From Cydia pomonella (taxonomy: Eukaryota > Arthropoda > Insecta > Lepidoptera > Tortricidae): DNA of 64,000 nucleotides. The stretch covers positions 18,462,550 to 18,526,549 of the forward strand of contig NC_084707.1 in assembly GCF_033807575.1 (NCBI RefSeq). Reading direction: 5' to 3'. The notes under the pieces are model-generated. The model made no database searches, was not told the origin of the DNA, and saw nothing but the letters and a program-made list of their open reading frames with translations. Shown piece by piece: positions 12,101 to 22,900 of the stretch. Positions within the stretch are counted from its first letter, which is position 1, and every line of letters begins with the position of its first letter. The translations under genes were made by a program, and so were the position numbers.

Positions 12101-15100
12101 TACGTATGTATATTGAAACCTTGGTATGTTAAAACTTAAACTTCAGAGTGTGGAATTGGCGTAGGCACTAGTTTTTATGAAAGCGACTGCCATCTGACCT
12201 TCCAACCCAGAGGGTAAACTAGGCCTGGGATAAGTCCGGTTCCGGTTTCCTCACGATGTTTTCCTTCACCGAAGAGCGACTGGTAAATATCAAATGATAC
12301 TTCGCACATAAGTTCCGAAAAACTCATTGGTAGGAGCCGGGGTTTGAACCCGCGGCCTCCGGATTGCAACGCATGCTCTTACCGCTAGGCCACCAGCGCT
12401 TTTTGTTGTTAATGAGGAACACAGGCATATAAAATTTATGGCTGGGAAGACCGTCATAGGGCATTAACTCTCGTATTTGTATCTATACATACGCTGGTCA
12501 GACACAGTCAGAAAGATGTCTTCTCTGCATTGACCTTAAGTATACAGGCCACACGGCCACGGCGGCCATGATCTCGGACACAACATTCACGCGACAGATA
12601 TCAGCGCGGCTTTATTTTGAACTCACGTACAAATTAAATTACCCCCATCTACTCGAGAAATCTTTACAATAAGCTAAAAATAACCGCTGGAAGGTTACAG
12701 ACTTGTTGAAAAATAATCATGATCATGACATGTACAAGGCAGTAACAAGGAATCTTTGAAGACGGAGTCCCATGTACCGATGTACCTAAATCCAGTCTAC
12801 TGGTTAGTCTCATTAAACAAGCTGTTACAAACATAGTGGGGATCCGTTTAAGAGCATTTTCGATAACGTATTCTGATTAGGAAAAAGTAGATGAAAACAT
12901 TTTTTTTAAAAATTCTATGGGGCAGGTCGAAAGAGTAAAGTAAGTATATAGGAATAGAGAGCCCTCTTGAAGCATTTTAAGGCAACTAATTTCGAAGCGC
13001 TATCTCTGATTTGCATCCGAAACTAGTTTTTTAGTTTGATTTCTTGTAACTTTGATAGTTTTTTTGTTTACAAGATATCAAACAAAATATTAACTTGTAA
13101 GCCGCCCAAGTAGAATATTATGTTAAAAAGTTAGCCGCCTAATATTATGTTAAAAAGTTTTAAAAGAATGGAAACCACAAAAAAGACATACTTTATAGTA
13201 AAGCAAGTATATGTTTATTGTTTTCAATTTGGTATACAAGATAGTAATGACTAGGTGTTGTAAGTACTTGAATTGTTCTTCTTTTTACCTCTGGCCATCT
13301 TTGTGTACAAAGCTGCATTAGCTTCGTCTTCTGTGACTTGTGTCTCAGTCTGACTTAGAACTCTTTCATGTGCGCATAACTGACTTGCCTAGTTCTCAAC
13401 TGAGCGTTTCTTCTTTGACTTTAACATCCAACTGGATTTGAATTCAAGATATTCCGGAGGTAAAGTAAGGACAGGTAAAGTGCACATTAGGAGCATTCCT
13501 GGTAGGTAATTTTGTCTCGCTCTCTAGCTCCGTAAACAATTCGCACCAATTTTTTTTTATACTACGTCGGTGGCAAACAAGCATACGGCCTGCCTGATGG
13601 TAAGCAGTCTCCGTAGCCTATGTACACCTGCAACTCCAGAGGAGTTACATGCGCGTTGCCGACCCTAACCCCACCCCCCTCGTTGAGCTCTAGCAACCTT
13701 ACTCACCAGATATTCTTTAAAATAAACACATGCGATGCGTAATGATGTCGTGGTTCAGGTACTTCTTGAACTAATGAATTTCAGGCATAGGACGTATGTC
13801 TCGTCTACGCACGTACCTCCATAGATGCACTATATCTCGTCTAACTTAGCGGTATCAAATTGCACAAATCCTGACAGAGTGTCAGCGGAAATGTTTGTTG
13901 TAAACAAAATTAAAATAATCGCTAAGGAGGATGGTATTTTCTTAAACTGCTACTGTTACCGACCACTGTTAAAATTTTAAACGTCCAGGTTTTGTAGCAC
14001 TAGAACTATTGGGATTCTAAATTCCCTATTTGAATTTGACTCGTGTTTAATGTTTGCTCCGAATTTACTCTGCTCTGCTCTGCACTTTAAAATTAATAGA
14101 GAAATAATAAGTTCATATCAATCATATCTGTTTACATTTATTTGACGGTAAACAACAGTTGCTAGGTAACAACATTATAATAAAGATAGGTCTTGACATA
14201 CGAGGTATATGCAACCTTCAACCTTCTTAATGTTGTATTCATGCCTTTAAATTGTACCAATTTTATAGTGACATCTGGGGGCTTACCGCGAAAACCGAAA
14301 TTCGCAAATTGCGGGGATCTTTCTCTTTTACTCTTACTAAGACGTAATTAGAGTGACAGAGAAAAATGCCCGCAATTGACGAACTTCGATTTTCCCGGTA
14401 GTCAACTTTACGCAAAAGTAGGTTATCGGATGCCATTAATAGAAACCGCCGCCATCTAAACTAATGTTAACTACGTTTCTAAGTGTCGCCCCCCCTGGGC
14501 AGGTCGGTCGACCGATTCCTCCATACAAGGTACAAAAAATTTTCTCGTCAAAGAAATCTTCTACTTTTCCTAATTAGAATACGATACCAAATATGCTCGA
14601 CGGATCCCCACAATTTTTAAGGCTCAGGCTCGTTAGCAAATATTACCATGATAAGAGTTGCATGTTGTCTTTTACAGGTTTGGCTGATCAGAATGCAATA
14701 GTGGAAGCCGTATCGTGCCTGCAAGGTTGCCAGCACGTGGGCATGCCGGAGGCCGACGTGCTGCTGGCGCAGTGCGCGGTGCGCCTGGCGCGGGCGCCGA
14801 AGAGCAGAGAGGTGTATGAAGCCATGAAACGCTGCCAACACTCTCTTAGAGAAGCGAAAGGACCATTGCCGCCCATACCTCTACACTTGCGAAATGCGAC
14901 TACGAAACTTATGAGACAATTAGGTTTGTCTAAATTGTGAAATTATTCTTCGTCAAAAATTTTTTTGATACATTTTTATTGCCGACTGTACTTTCTCTCC
15001 TTAGCATGTCTATCAAGCATTTCTCGTGATCTTTCTAAAGCTACGGTCCGCCGGCCCACTTTTATGTGGCCCGCCATGTGATCCTCGGTATAGATTAGAT

Positions 15101-15746
15101 ACATAAGTCTTATCTTGAGGTCCGGGGCTACAAGGCAAGTCTTTGTGGCCTTCAAAAAAAAGATCGAGAATGTCCTAAAGAGGGTAAACTCATATGTTTT
15201 TCCACCGAAGAGTTCTTTTAGCTGCCTTCCGGTTACATCAACAGATCAGCTCCGTGTTAGCATAATTATTGCATTGTCTTCAGCAATACGGAAATATGCC
15301 AAATTAACCCTTTTCCAGGCGATTTGTCGAACACATACGTGTCAATAAAATTTCAACCTAGAGTTCCGATTTAAGCTTTACTGTACTTTCCTTCCCATCG
15401 TCAAATGAATCCAACGTTGACATTGGGACGACGACGCCCTAAAATCACCCAGTATATAATGTATAAAAAGTTCTTTCGAATCAGCTTTTATGGTTTGTTA
15501 CCACCATACCACGCATTCTCTCGATACGGAGACTGGACGTACGGGGAATTGACATTCGAGGCCAGAATGTCTCGTTCTCAATCTCTTTATCAGACAAGTA
15601 CAATGTATTATCAATGAATATTTACTTTTTTTGCAGGATACGGAAAAGGATATAATTTACTTCACAAAGACGAATCGTGTCTAACGTATATGCCGGAAGG
15701 TATGGAGGATGTGGACTTCTTTCGTGACGACGAGGGTGGGGGTTAG
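9122..15746 (+). CDS. WRNIP1: WRNIP1, ATPase WRNIP1 (Werner helicase-interacting protein / Mgs1 family)
   Basis: An AAA+ ATPase related to clamp loaders, acting at stalled forks and in translesion synthesis. Eight exons: 9122-9331, 9410-9619, 9727-9899, 10229-10486, 10807-10981, 11274-11457, 14678-14923, 15637-15746; 521 residues, all phases agree. Residues 7-26 form a Rad18-type UBZ finger (C7, C10, H22, C26). Walker A GPPGCGKT spans the exon 2/3 junction; Walker B is VLFMDEIHR; sensor GATTENPSFSLN is in exon 4. Exons 6-8 give GEEHYNTISAIHKSIRASD, GGEDPLYIARRLVRIACEDV, PPIPLHLRNATTKLMRQLGY and the C-terminal YMPEGMEDVDFF, as in vertebrate WRNIP1. I chose the ATG at 9122 because the UBZ follows at once; an in-frame ATG at 8942 would add 60 residues without family similarity. 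Intron 6 is 3.2 kb and holds an exon 6 relic and SINEs. Confidence 0.96.
11664..11722 (+). repeat. Dispersed ~58-bp segment, copy 1
   Basis: 'ccaaccttaataattgctcg' continuing through 'gccgagaatgcccgaa'. A similar stretch is found at 27015-27071. It directly abuts the WRNIP1 exon 6 relic. Probably the edge of an old mobile element. Confidence 0.5.
11724..11855 (+). pseudogene. Decayed duplicate of WRNIP1 exon 6 inside intron 6
   Basis: About 270 bp downstream of genuine exon 6 there is a second, degraded copy. 'atgatctccgagatacacaa', 'gttaggatcgcctgcgaaaa' and 'tgttggtaag' correspond to exon 6 'acgatctccgcaatccacaa', 'gtcaggatcgcctgcgaaga' and its donor 'tgtcggtgag'. The middle, equivalent to the LYWTTRALHGG part, is missing about 36 bp, and many codons have changed. 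The donor is still GT-AAG-like. No clear acceptor is visible in front. It is best read as a non-functional exon duplication. Confidence 0.75.
11863..12400 (-). mobile_element. tRNA-derived SINE, split by a ~220-bp insertion
   Basis: On the minus strand the head 'agcgctggtggcctagcggt' and B box 'gggttcaaaccccggctcc' start at 12400. The body has 'gaaaccggacttatcccagg' and 'gcagtcgctttcat'. The 3' part at 11863-11931 contains 'aagcggaccccaggctccca' and 'ccgggacaacgcgaggaag'. In the intact family these two parts are contiguous; here 11933-12151, AT-rich with a T-run, separates them. It lies in WRNIP1 intron 6, opposite to the gene. Confidence 0.8.
12401..13548. other. Intronic stretch of WRNIP1 without recognised elements
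   Basis: AT-rich intron 6 sequence. I see no coding frame, no tRNA-like head and no clear terminal repeats. A short direct repeat 'atattatgttaaaaagtt' occurs twice near 13115-13160. Confidence 0.6.
13549..13680 (-). mobile_element. SINE 3' fragment, minus orientation
   Basis: 'aagcatacggcctgcctgat' followed by 'cctgcaactccagaggagtt' and 'gcgcgttgccgacc' is the reverse complement of the family seen in plus orientation at 58150-58292 ('ggctggcaacgcacttacaa', 'caggtgatccgtctgctcgt'). The T-run at its left end corresponds to the A-tail. Confidence 0.7.
14277..14401. mobile_element. ~125-bp MITE (gcgaaaaccgaaattcgcaa family), copy 1
   Basis: The left end 'cttaccgcgaaaaccgaaat' continues into 'tcgcaaattgcgggg'. 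The right end 'ccgcaattgacgaacttcga' plus 'ttttcccggta' is its imperfect reverse complement. Other copies are at 25935-26065, 26341-26456 and 27581-27665. Lies in WRNIP1 intron 6. Confidence 0.75.
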
Positions 15747-15764
15747 TTTATAAATTGCTACTAA

Positions 15765-15770
15765 AATAAA
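15765..15770 (+). promoter_or_regulatory. Probable WRNIP1 poly(A) signal
   Basis: An AATAAA hexamer 19 bases after the WRNIP1 stop codon, the nearest one downstream. It implies a very short 3' UTR. Other AATAAA copies occur further on. Confidence 0.45.
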
Positions 15771-16940
15771 AGTTAATTATTCCTAGAGTCAATGTTTTAT
15801 TTATTTGTGATAATCTCATTTTACATTCTCATGACATGGTAAAAATGTTCTATTTACAAGACACACACAAGTAATATTACAAATTTATCTATAACATTGT
15901 ACCTTTCGTAACATTTCCGGCTTTGTTCTGCCACTGTATTCGATCTTAATAATATAAAAATAAAATACATACATAGTGTATATCCCTGATAATATAACTA
16001 CTGCACATTGTGCATGTTCACACACGGTAATCACATCTTCAGCAGTGAATAGTTAGCCTTATCACAGTTCAGATGGTTACGATTCGAGCCGTCAAGAGCC
16101 GTAAAAATATAAAACAACTGTTTTTATCTCTGACTGTACACACGTGAAGATTATCCTTAACTCCGACTGATGTAATCTATCTATGAACTCTAAAAGCACG
16201 TACGCTAAATTTACCTATTACATATCATTAAATAGTTACATATTAAGTAGATAGATAGTTTCGATACACCAACCAAAGTACGTAATCTTCATATATAATG
16301 CATTGACGTTTTCATCGCGCTGCTAATTTAGATATACATATGTATCTCTATTTAATAGCACTAGTCTTAAACCATTTCACTCTTAAAAAATTAAAAGTAC
16401 GAAACCATTTAAAACTATTGCTTAATTCACAGCTTTTTGTTATTATGATAAAAAAATACAAAGTCTCTAACTGCCTTACTCACTTTTTTATTTGAATAAT
16501 TACTAGTCTATCTTGTCTTGAAACTTATTACACACCAATAAAAGGCGTATTTTTAAAATACAATATATTGAAAATCTAAGATATACATATGATAACAGAT
16601 TGCAAGAAGGTATATAATATTAAATTAACTAAGCCTATACTAAACATAATGTCGAAACTAATGTTTCTAAATAAAATAAATTAGAATCAGACTTCTAATT
16701 TGGATCCTTTTTTTGAGGAACAATATTTTGATTTTTCGGGTCCAAAATGTTAGGAATACTACAAAACATCACACTTAATTTTTATGGTCAATAGTTCATA
16801 AAAGGGTACGTAAAAAATTGGAACGCTTGTAGGTTGATTGAAACTGTACACCCTTTTCAACTCATAGCCTTCCTTATGGACTTGACGAGCTGCATTTGTG
16901 AATTGAAGCTAAAACGTCTCGAATAATGCATTACATGCAC
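15771..16940. other. Convergent intergenic region, WRNIP1 to TOP1
   Basis: Very AT-rich, no coding frame. It probably contains the TOP1 3' UTR, since TOP1 reads towards WRNIP1. Several 'tttatt' (minus-strand AATAAA) motifs occur and I cannot choose among them. Confidence 0.6.
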
Positions 16941-19900
16941 CTAGAAAATATATTCAGGGCCGGCCATGTCGATCGCCCAGCGGAACTTGTCGCGCTGAGT
17001 CTTGTTGTAGATCTTCTCGATCGGCACGCCATGCTTCTTACACCTGTAAGTATAACCATTTTTAGTTACCAGACAACAGTGGCGGCACGTCACAAATATT
17101 CGTAGAGAATCCGGAGCTAATTTTGCTTTCCTTTAATCCATGAACCGATTGTGACAGTACTCAACGGGCTGAAATTACACAAGCCGGTGGGGATCGAGTT
17201 CTTTGAACGATCCGCCACTGACAGACAAAGATAACTAAGATTTCAAACCATCGTGTTGTACAATGAAATTATACATACCCAAATAAATCAATTAAATATT
17301 AAGTTTGGTTTTGAATTTGTCTTTGTTTTGTCCGTATTTTCATGAAATTGATTTGGAATTGAATGAATTACGGTAACTTATGCATTACATTACTCCAATA
17401 TATAAGGTGCTAACAAATTTGTTCCCAATATTTATAAATTTATATTTATAAGTACAATATAATAACGCGTTCAGGGCACTGATGGGGCTGCCGCGATACT
17501 GCAGCGCATCAGGGATGTTTGCGGAGGCGCAGGTGGCGTGTTTTAAAGCTACCATGCGCTTGCGAGCCGCATCTCTGGTGCGACGCGTGCGCGCCAGCTC
17601 CAACAGCGTCCTGGCAATGATTGCGGACAAGTTTTGCCCGTACATGACATTTTGCTGTGGGCTCCATGCGCCCAGCAGCGCTGTGGTTAACACATTGAGA
17701 TAGGTGATAACTGTCAATGTGTTAACAAAATTTTAATTTTCTATGTATAATTTTATTGTAGGTATTAATGCATGTGTACTCGTATTTGTAGTATAGTGTT
17801 TAAGTCTAGTGTTCCAAATTAATATGTATGAGTCATTATGTTTTTTAATAGCTGATAGTATTCGACTCCTGGAGTATATTTAAGAATGAAACATTATAGG
17901 TTATATCATGTTTTTTTGGAAAAAAATCGAAAACATATTTGCTTACAATTGTTGACATGACAAAGTGTTAAACATCTTGTAGTTAAATGCATAGAGGAAC
18001 AATTTGACAGAGGCCGTGCAACTGACGACCAGCTGTTACACGGCAATGGCGGAAGGATTCAATGTGTGCGTGTCACGAATGTATACCTAGGCGGATTGAG
18101 TACATTTTCTCTAGTTTGGTACGAACACCTTTCTGGCTCGGGGATAAGGTTCAATACGTCATATGGCAAAAAAAGTGAGAGCGCCCTTCACTTTAGGTAC
18201 AACTTCATGGATTAATATCGTATTTTACGAAAGATAATATCTTAATTGATTAACTTATGTATGAAAATTTATCCTGCCTCTTTTTTTCTTTCGATCGGTA
18301 TAATTTTTGCAACATTCGACCACGCGTATTTAATTTTTTTTTCGAACAATTAATGCACTGGCGTTTAAATTCGACTGACGGCAGATTGGTGGATGAGACC
18401 GTCAATGTGTGTGTCACGCGTAAATACTACAAAATTAGTGGATGATGGAATCCTATTTGTGTTTTAGCGAAACTACGTCCTTAGTATTCTAGGTCCATGG
18501 TTAAATGCACATGATGATTAATTTTAGAGATAATTGTTCTAATGTAATGTACAATATCGGTAACTAATTAGTTAGCACCTTATACCGGGTGTGGCCCGTA
18601 ACAGGAGCAAAAAATTAAACTGTAGGCTGTACTCCTCAAACAGACCAACATTTGTTCAGCAACTTATAAAAATATTTTTTATTTAGATTTTTAGAGCAAT
18701 TTAAAGTTTATTCTAAGACACCATGTATTGCGACTTTTGTTATGTTTAAAGCGTGACAATCAAATCAACGTCAATTACACTGATGACAGCGTACATCGAA
18801 GGTAATATTTAATTTGTATGAAAAATAGAAAGTCTAAAGAATTCATAATTTTCAAAAACCGTTGATCAAATGTTGGTAAGTTTAAGGAGTACAGCATACA
18901 GTTAAATTTATTGCTCGTGTTACAGGCTACACCCGGTATATGTTTAACACTTACCAAGCAACAGAAATACGTGGATCGAGATAGTTGAGCTTAGAAGTTC
19001 CAAGTGCAATAGTTTTGTTTTCATCACGATCGGTTTCCTGAAGCTCTAATTTCTTCAGTTGTTCTTTCAGACGTTCAAGAGCCTTTTTCTTCTTATCGTG
19101 GTTAATTCTCTCCTTTGCGGATCCGCGTTTGGCGGCCTTGGCGGCGTCTCGGCATTCTTGCTCCGCCTCATCAACTTGATCACGCTTCACTTGAATCTTT
19201 TCTTTCAAAGCTTCCATTGATTTAGAGTGACCTATAACAACATAAAAAAATTAATAACAGTCAAAACTTGCAAACCAAGATATTGAGAATTGGTACTTTA
19301 TATCCTCAATTACATTATATGATATGGCATGTGGGAAATAATGTAAAATGCAAATAGTGATAATAATAGAATTCATAATGCTGAATATTTACATACCCTT
19401 AGGTACAGCACGTTGATGGTTACACAACACGGCCACGGCTCGGTTGGCGCGGTTGTACGCTAATATCTTCTCTGGTATTGACGCGTCACCATCAGTAAGC
19501 TCATCCAATTGATTTTGTAGTGTTATAGATGCATTGTAGGTACGGAACACTTTAGCAGTTAGTCCCGGCATCAAATCTTTAAGATGTTCATTTAGCGTTT
19601 GCGTGTTGAGTCTGTCAAACAGGTCATCACTGTCTTTTTTGTTCTCCATGAATAGTTCAAGATTCTTAAATACACGTTTCTCTACTGGCACCTCGTTATA
19701 GTACCTAATGGAATCTTTACCCAGGAAATCAAATACGACCACATGTTCTTTACCATCTTTTTCCTTAAATAACTGAATGTGTTCCACACGCAGTGAGCAA
19801 CAACCGACAGTATCAGCCTGATCATCATCCTTTTCATTACCAGCTCTCAATGCAAGTCGATCAATGAAATAGAGTGCCACAGCTCTTTGACGGACGCGCA

Positions 19901-22900
19901 TTTCTTTAGCTTTCCAATCATTGCGGTAAGTGTCTCTGATTTTATCAATACATTTATGCAGCTTCCTTGCAGTTTCATATTTTTGCCAATCTTTTTCACC
20001 TTTCAACTTTGAACTAGGATTTAGCATAACATACTTTGCTTGACCCTGCACATTTTCTGTCCATGATGCTAACCATGTAACTGTGTTGTCGTGTCTGACT
20101 TCTTTCCATTTATGACCTGCAGGCGGTTTGGGTATTTTACTGTCTTTCGAACAATTTATAAGCACATCTTCTGGCATAACTCGTCGCTTTAACATACCCA
20201 TTTTAGGATGCTCTCCACGCCCTCTGAAAAGGCCTGGAGGTTCTATTCTGAAATTTCCTATTTTCTCTTTATGTCCGTCTATGATGCAAAATCCATATTC
20301 TTTTTGAATTTCCTCATTTTTAGCTTTTAATGCTGCCTTTTCTTCCTTAGTTCGGTTTTTATTTTTCTCAGATACACTCTGGAAATATGCTTGCATTTCT
20401 TTAAAATCACATTTGGAGAGATCTTTGATTAACTTAGTTTCTTCATGGGTCATCACTTTACGCCAATCAGCAAAGAAGTTGGTGTTGAACACAGACTTGG
20501 TGGTGTAGTCGTGGTCCAACATCCGCGCGTAGAACCCGGCGACCTCCTCTGCGTTCTCGGACAGCCTCATCACTTTGCCGTCATAGCGGAACTTGACATT
20601 TTCGGGTAAAGGCTCATATTCTGGTGCAAACAATGGTCCCTTGTGTTCCAAAAACTTCCATTTAGTTCCGTCATCCTTCTTTTCTTCCTCCCACCTTAGC
20701 AAATAAAAGAGATTTTAAGTAAATTTTTGAGCTTCATATAAATCAATAACAAAAACAATGTATCTACTAACAATAACTACACACTTTATTCTCAGACTCC
20801 TTAGTTGCCGCAAAACGATATGTTTCGGTTTAGGCAATGTACACCGATAAAATGTAATTAAATTGATACCTATACTAAAAAGCGTCATGTCTAAAGATAT
20901 AACCTAAAAAGAGATTGTCACATTGACACGACACTGTGGCGCCATCTAGAAATTTATATACTGCTTTTAGTTACAAAAACATTACACAGATGGCCTTCTA
21001 TGGTACTGTTAAGGTTCAACATTTGATCAAATTTTTTTCGTCAATTACGGCATAACCAAAAAGGAATAGCATTTTATTTGTAGCTGGAATAATATAGGGA
21101 TAGAAAAAGCAATGCGCCAAAAGTATGCGCCACACTATGTATTAGGTTTAGTGAATATTCAAGGTTTTATTTTGTCATCTCAGCATGTATTGCTACAAGA
21201 CGGTGCTCGTTTTTTTTTTATGTAAATGATAGTATCAATGCTGAGGAGGTTAGCTTGTTGCGAGTTATCTTTCCATTGCGATGTGGGAGAACAATGAGGA
21301 ACCAGAGTGAATATACTTATAACGCTCCTTTACACTTCGCATCACGCAAAATAGGCACAATGGTTGTCGAGTTGCGGAAAATGCCCAGAAGCACTAACTA
21401 ACTACACTTCGCATTCATAAGTATCTACAAGGGTTACTTGCGATTTGAGGACAACTAATAAGCCACTGCACTGGCGCAGTGGCTTATTTATCTACCTTTT
21501 CGCAGGACAGTTTCTGCAGAAAATGGTATAGATAGGTCATACATAATAGCAATAAGGATGCAAGGAGTAGGTTAATTCTGTCATCCCTTTTAAACCGCTC
21601 GTGATCAGTTATTCTAATAGCGATATAACTATTTTTGTAGGCCTTTATATGAGATGGCAAATAGATACTTTTGATGTACATACTATTTCAATAGTACATT
21701 ACGATACAAGTGCGAAAAATAGGAAATTCGAAAAGAGTGGCGATAAATTAAAACACGACCGAAGGGAGTGTTTTAAATCGACACGAGTTGCGAATTACCT
21801 ATTCGCACATGTATTGTTCAACGTTTTACAGTACATATGGCCCTTTAAATGTTCGACACAGTAACGTAATATGCTAATTTTCGCACTAGTGCTATAAAGC
21901 AGCACCATATGTACTGTATGTTTGCGTCATGTTATATGTAGCGCCAAAATTACTAAGCCTGATTAGACTTGGGTGGTGAGATATGCTTAAAACTTAAGTT
22001 TATCTGTGTCTAAATCATAAAGATTTATGTGTATGGCAGGTGTAATTTTTTTGACTGACACTATTTTAAACAAACCCTTAGGTATTGTTCCTGTGGCAGA
22101 ATGCAGTTTAAGATAATATTGCTCACCATTTCCATACTTCTCCTTCCTCTTCTTGCTTCTTCTTGCGCTTGGTGGGACTGACACTCTCTTCAGGCTCATG
22201 TTTAACTTTAACGGGCTTTGACTTTGCTTTCTTTTTAGGTTTTGGTTCATCTTCTGACATCTCCTCATCATAACCAGATTCTGTTTTGAGAAAATGACAA
22301 AGATAAATTTTGATACCAAGTTTATACATCATTTCGCAATAATCAATACATAATCAATTAGTCAGTTTACAAAGAATAGTAAGTTATTGTTTATATAGTT
22401 GGCAGATCGTTTACATGCCAATTTTGAATCTGATTGAACTATGAAAAATGGCAACGTCAAAAGAAAGATAATCAGGAATATAAGGACGCCCGCTAGCTGG
22501 CGCGGGCGAACGCACGCGAGTGCCATTGTAGGTAAAATCCGTGGTTCACGACCGCGCTAGTTAGCGTTGCTCATACTATTTTCGTTCACTGGCTCCATCT
22601 AGCGGACACCCTAGATGGAAGACTAATCCAAATGATAGCTGCATAGGGTACAAAACATACCTTTTTTAACTTTTTTCTTCTTTGTTTTTTTCCGCATGGT
22701 CAATGGTGTGTCATCTTCACTCTCACTGGGGGCCCGACGCTTAGGTGCCATGCGCGCTGACTGTGTAATTTTTTTGTTATCAGTTATCAAGAATTTAGAA
22801 AGTAATCTAGCATACAGCAGACCTAGAACTCTAGCGTCTTTTACGCGAACAAAACAGATTTTGAATTTGGTCCTTTAATTACACAATAAAAGTTCAAAAT

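Noticed and set aside
12320..12400. Possible tRNA gene on the minus strand
   Set aside because: tRNA-like head of a SINE; the downstream body and family copies show it is not an independent tRNA.
17385..17717. 110-codon minus-strand frame in a TOP1 intron
   Set aside because: The plus strand of the same bases matches a LINE C-terminus, so this is its antisense.
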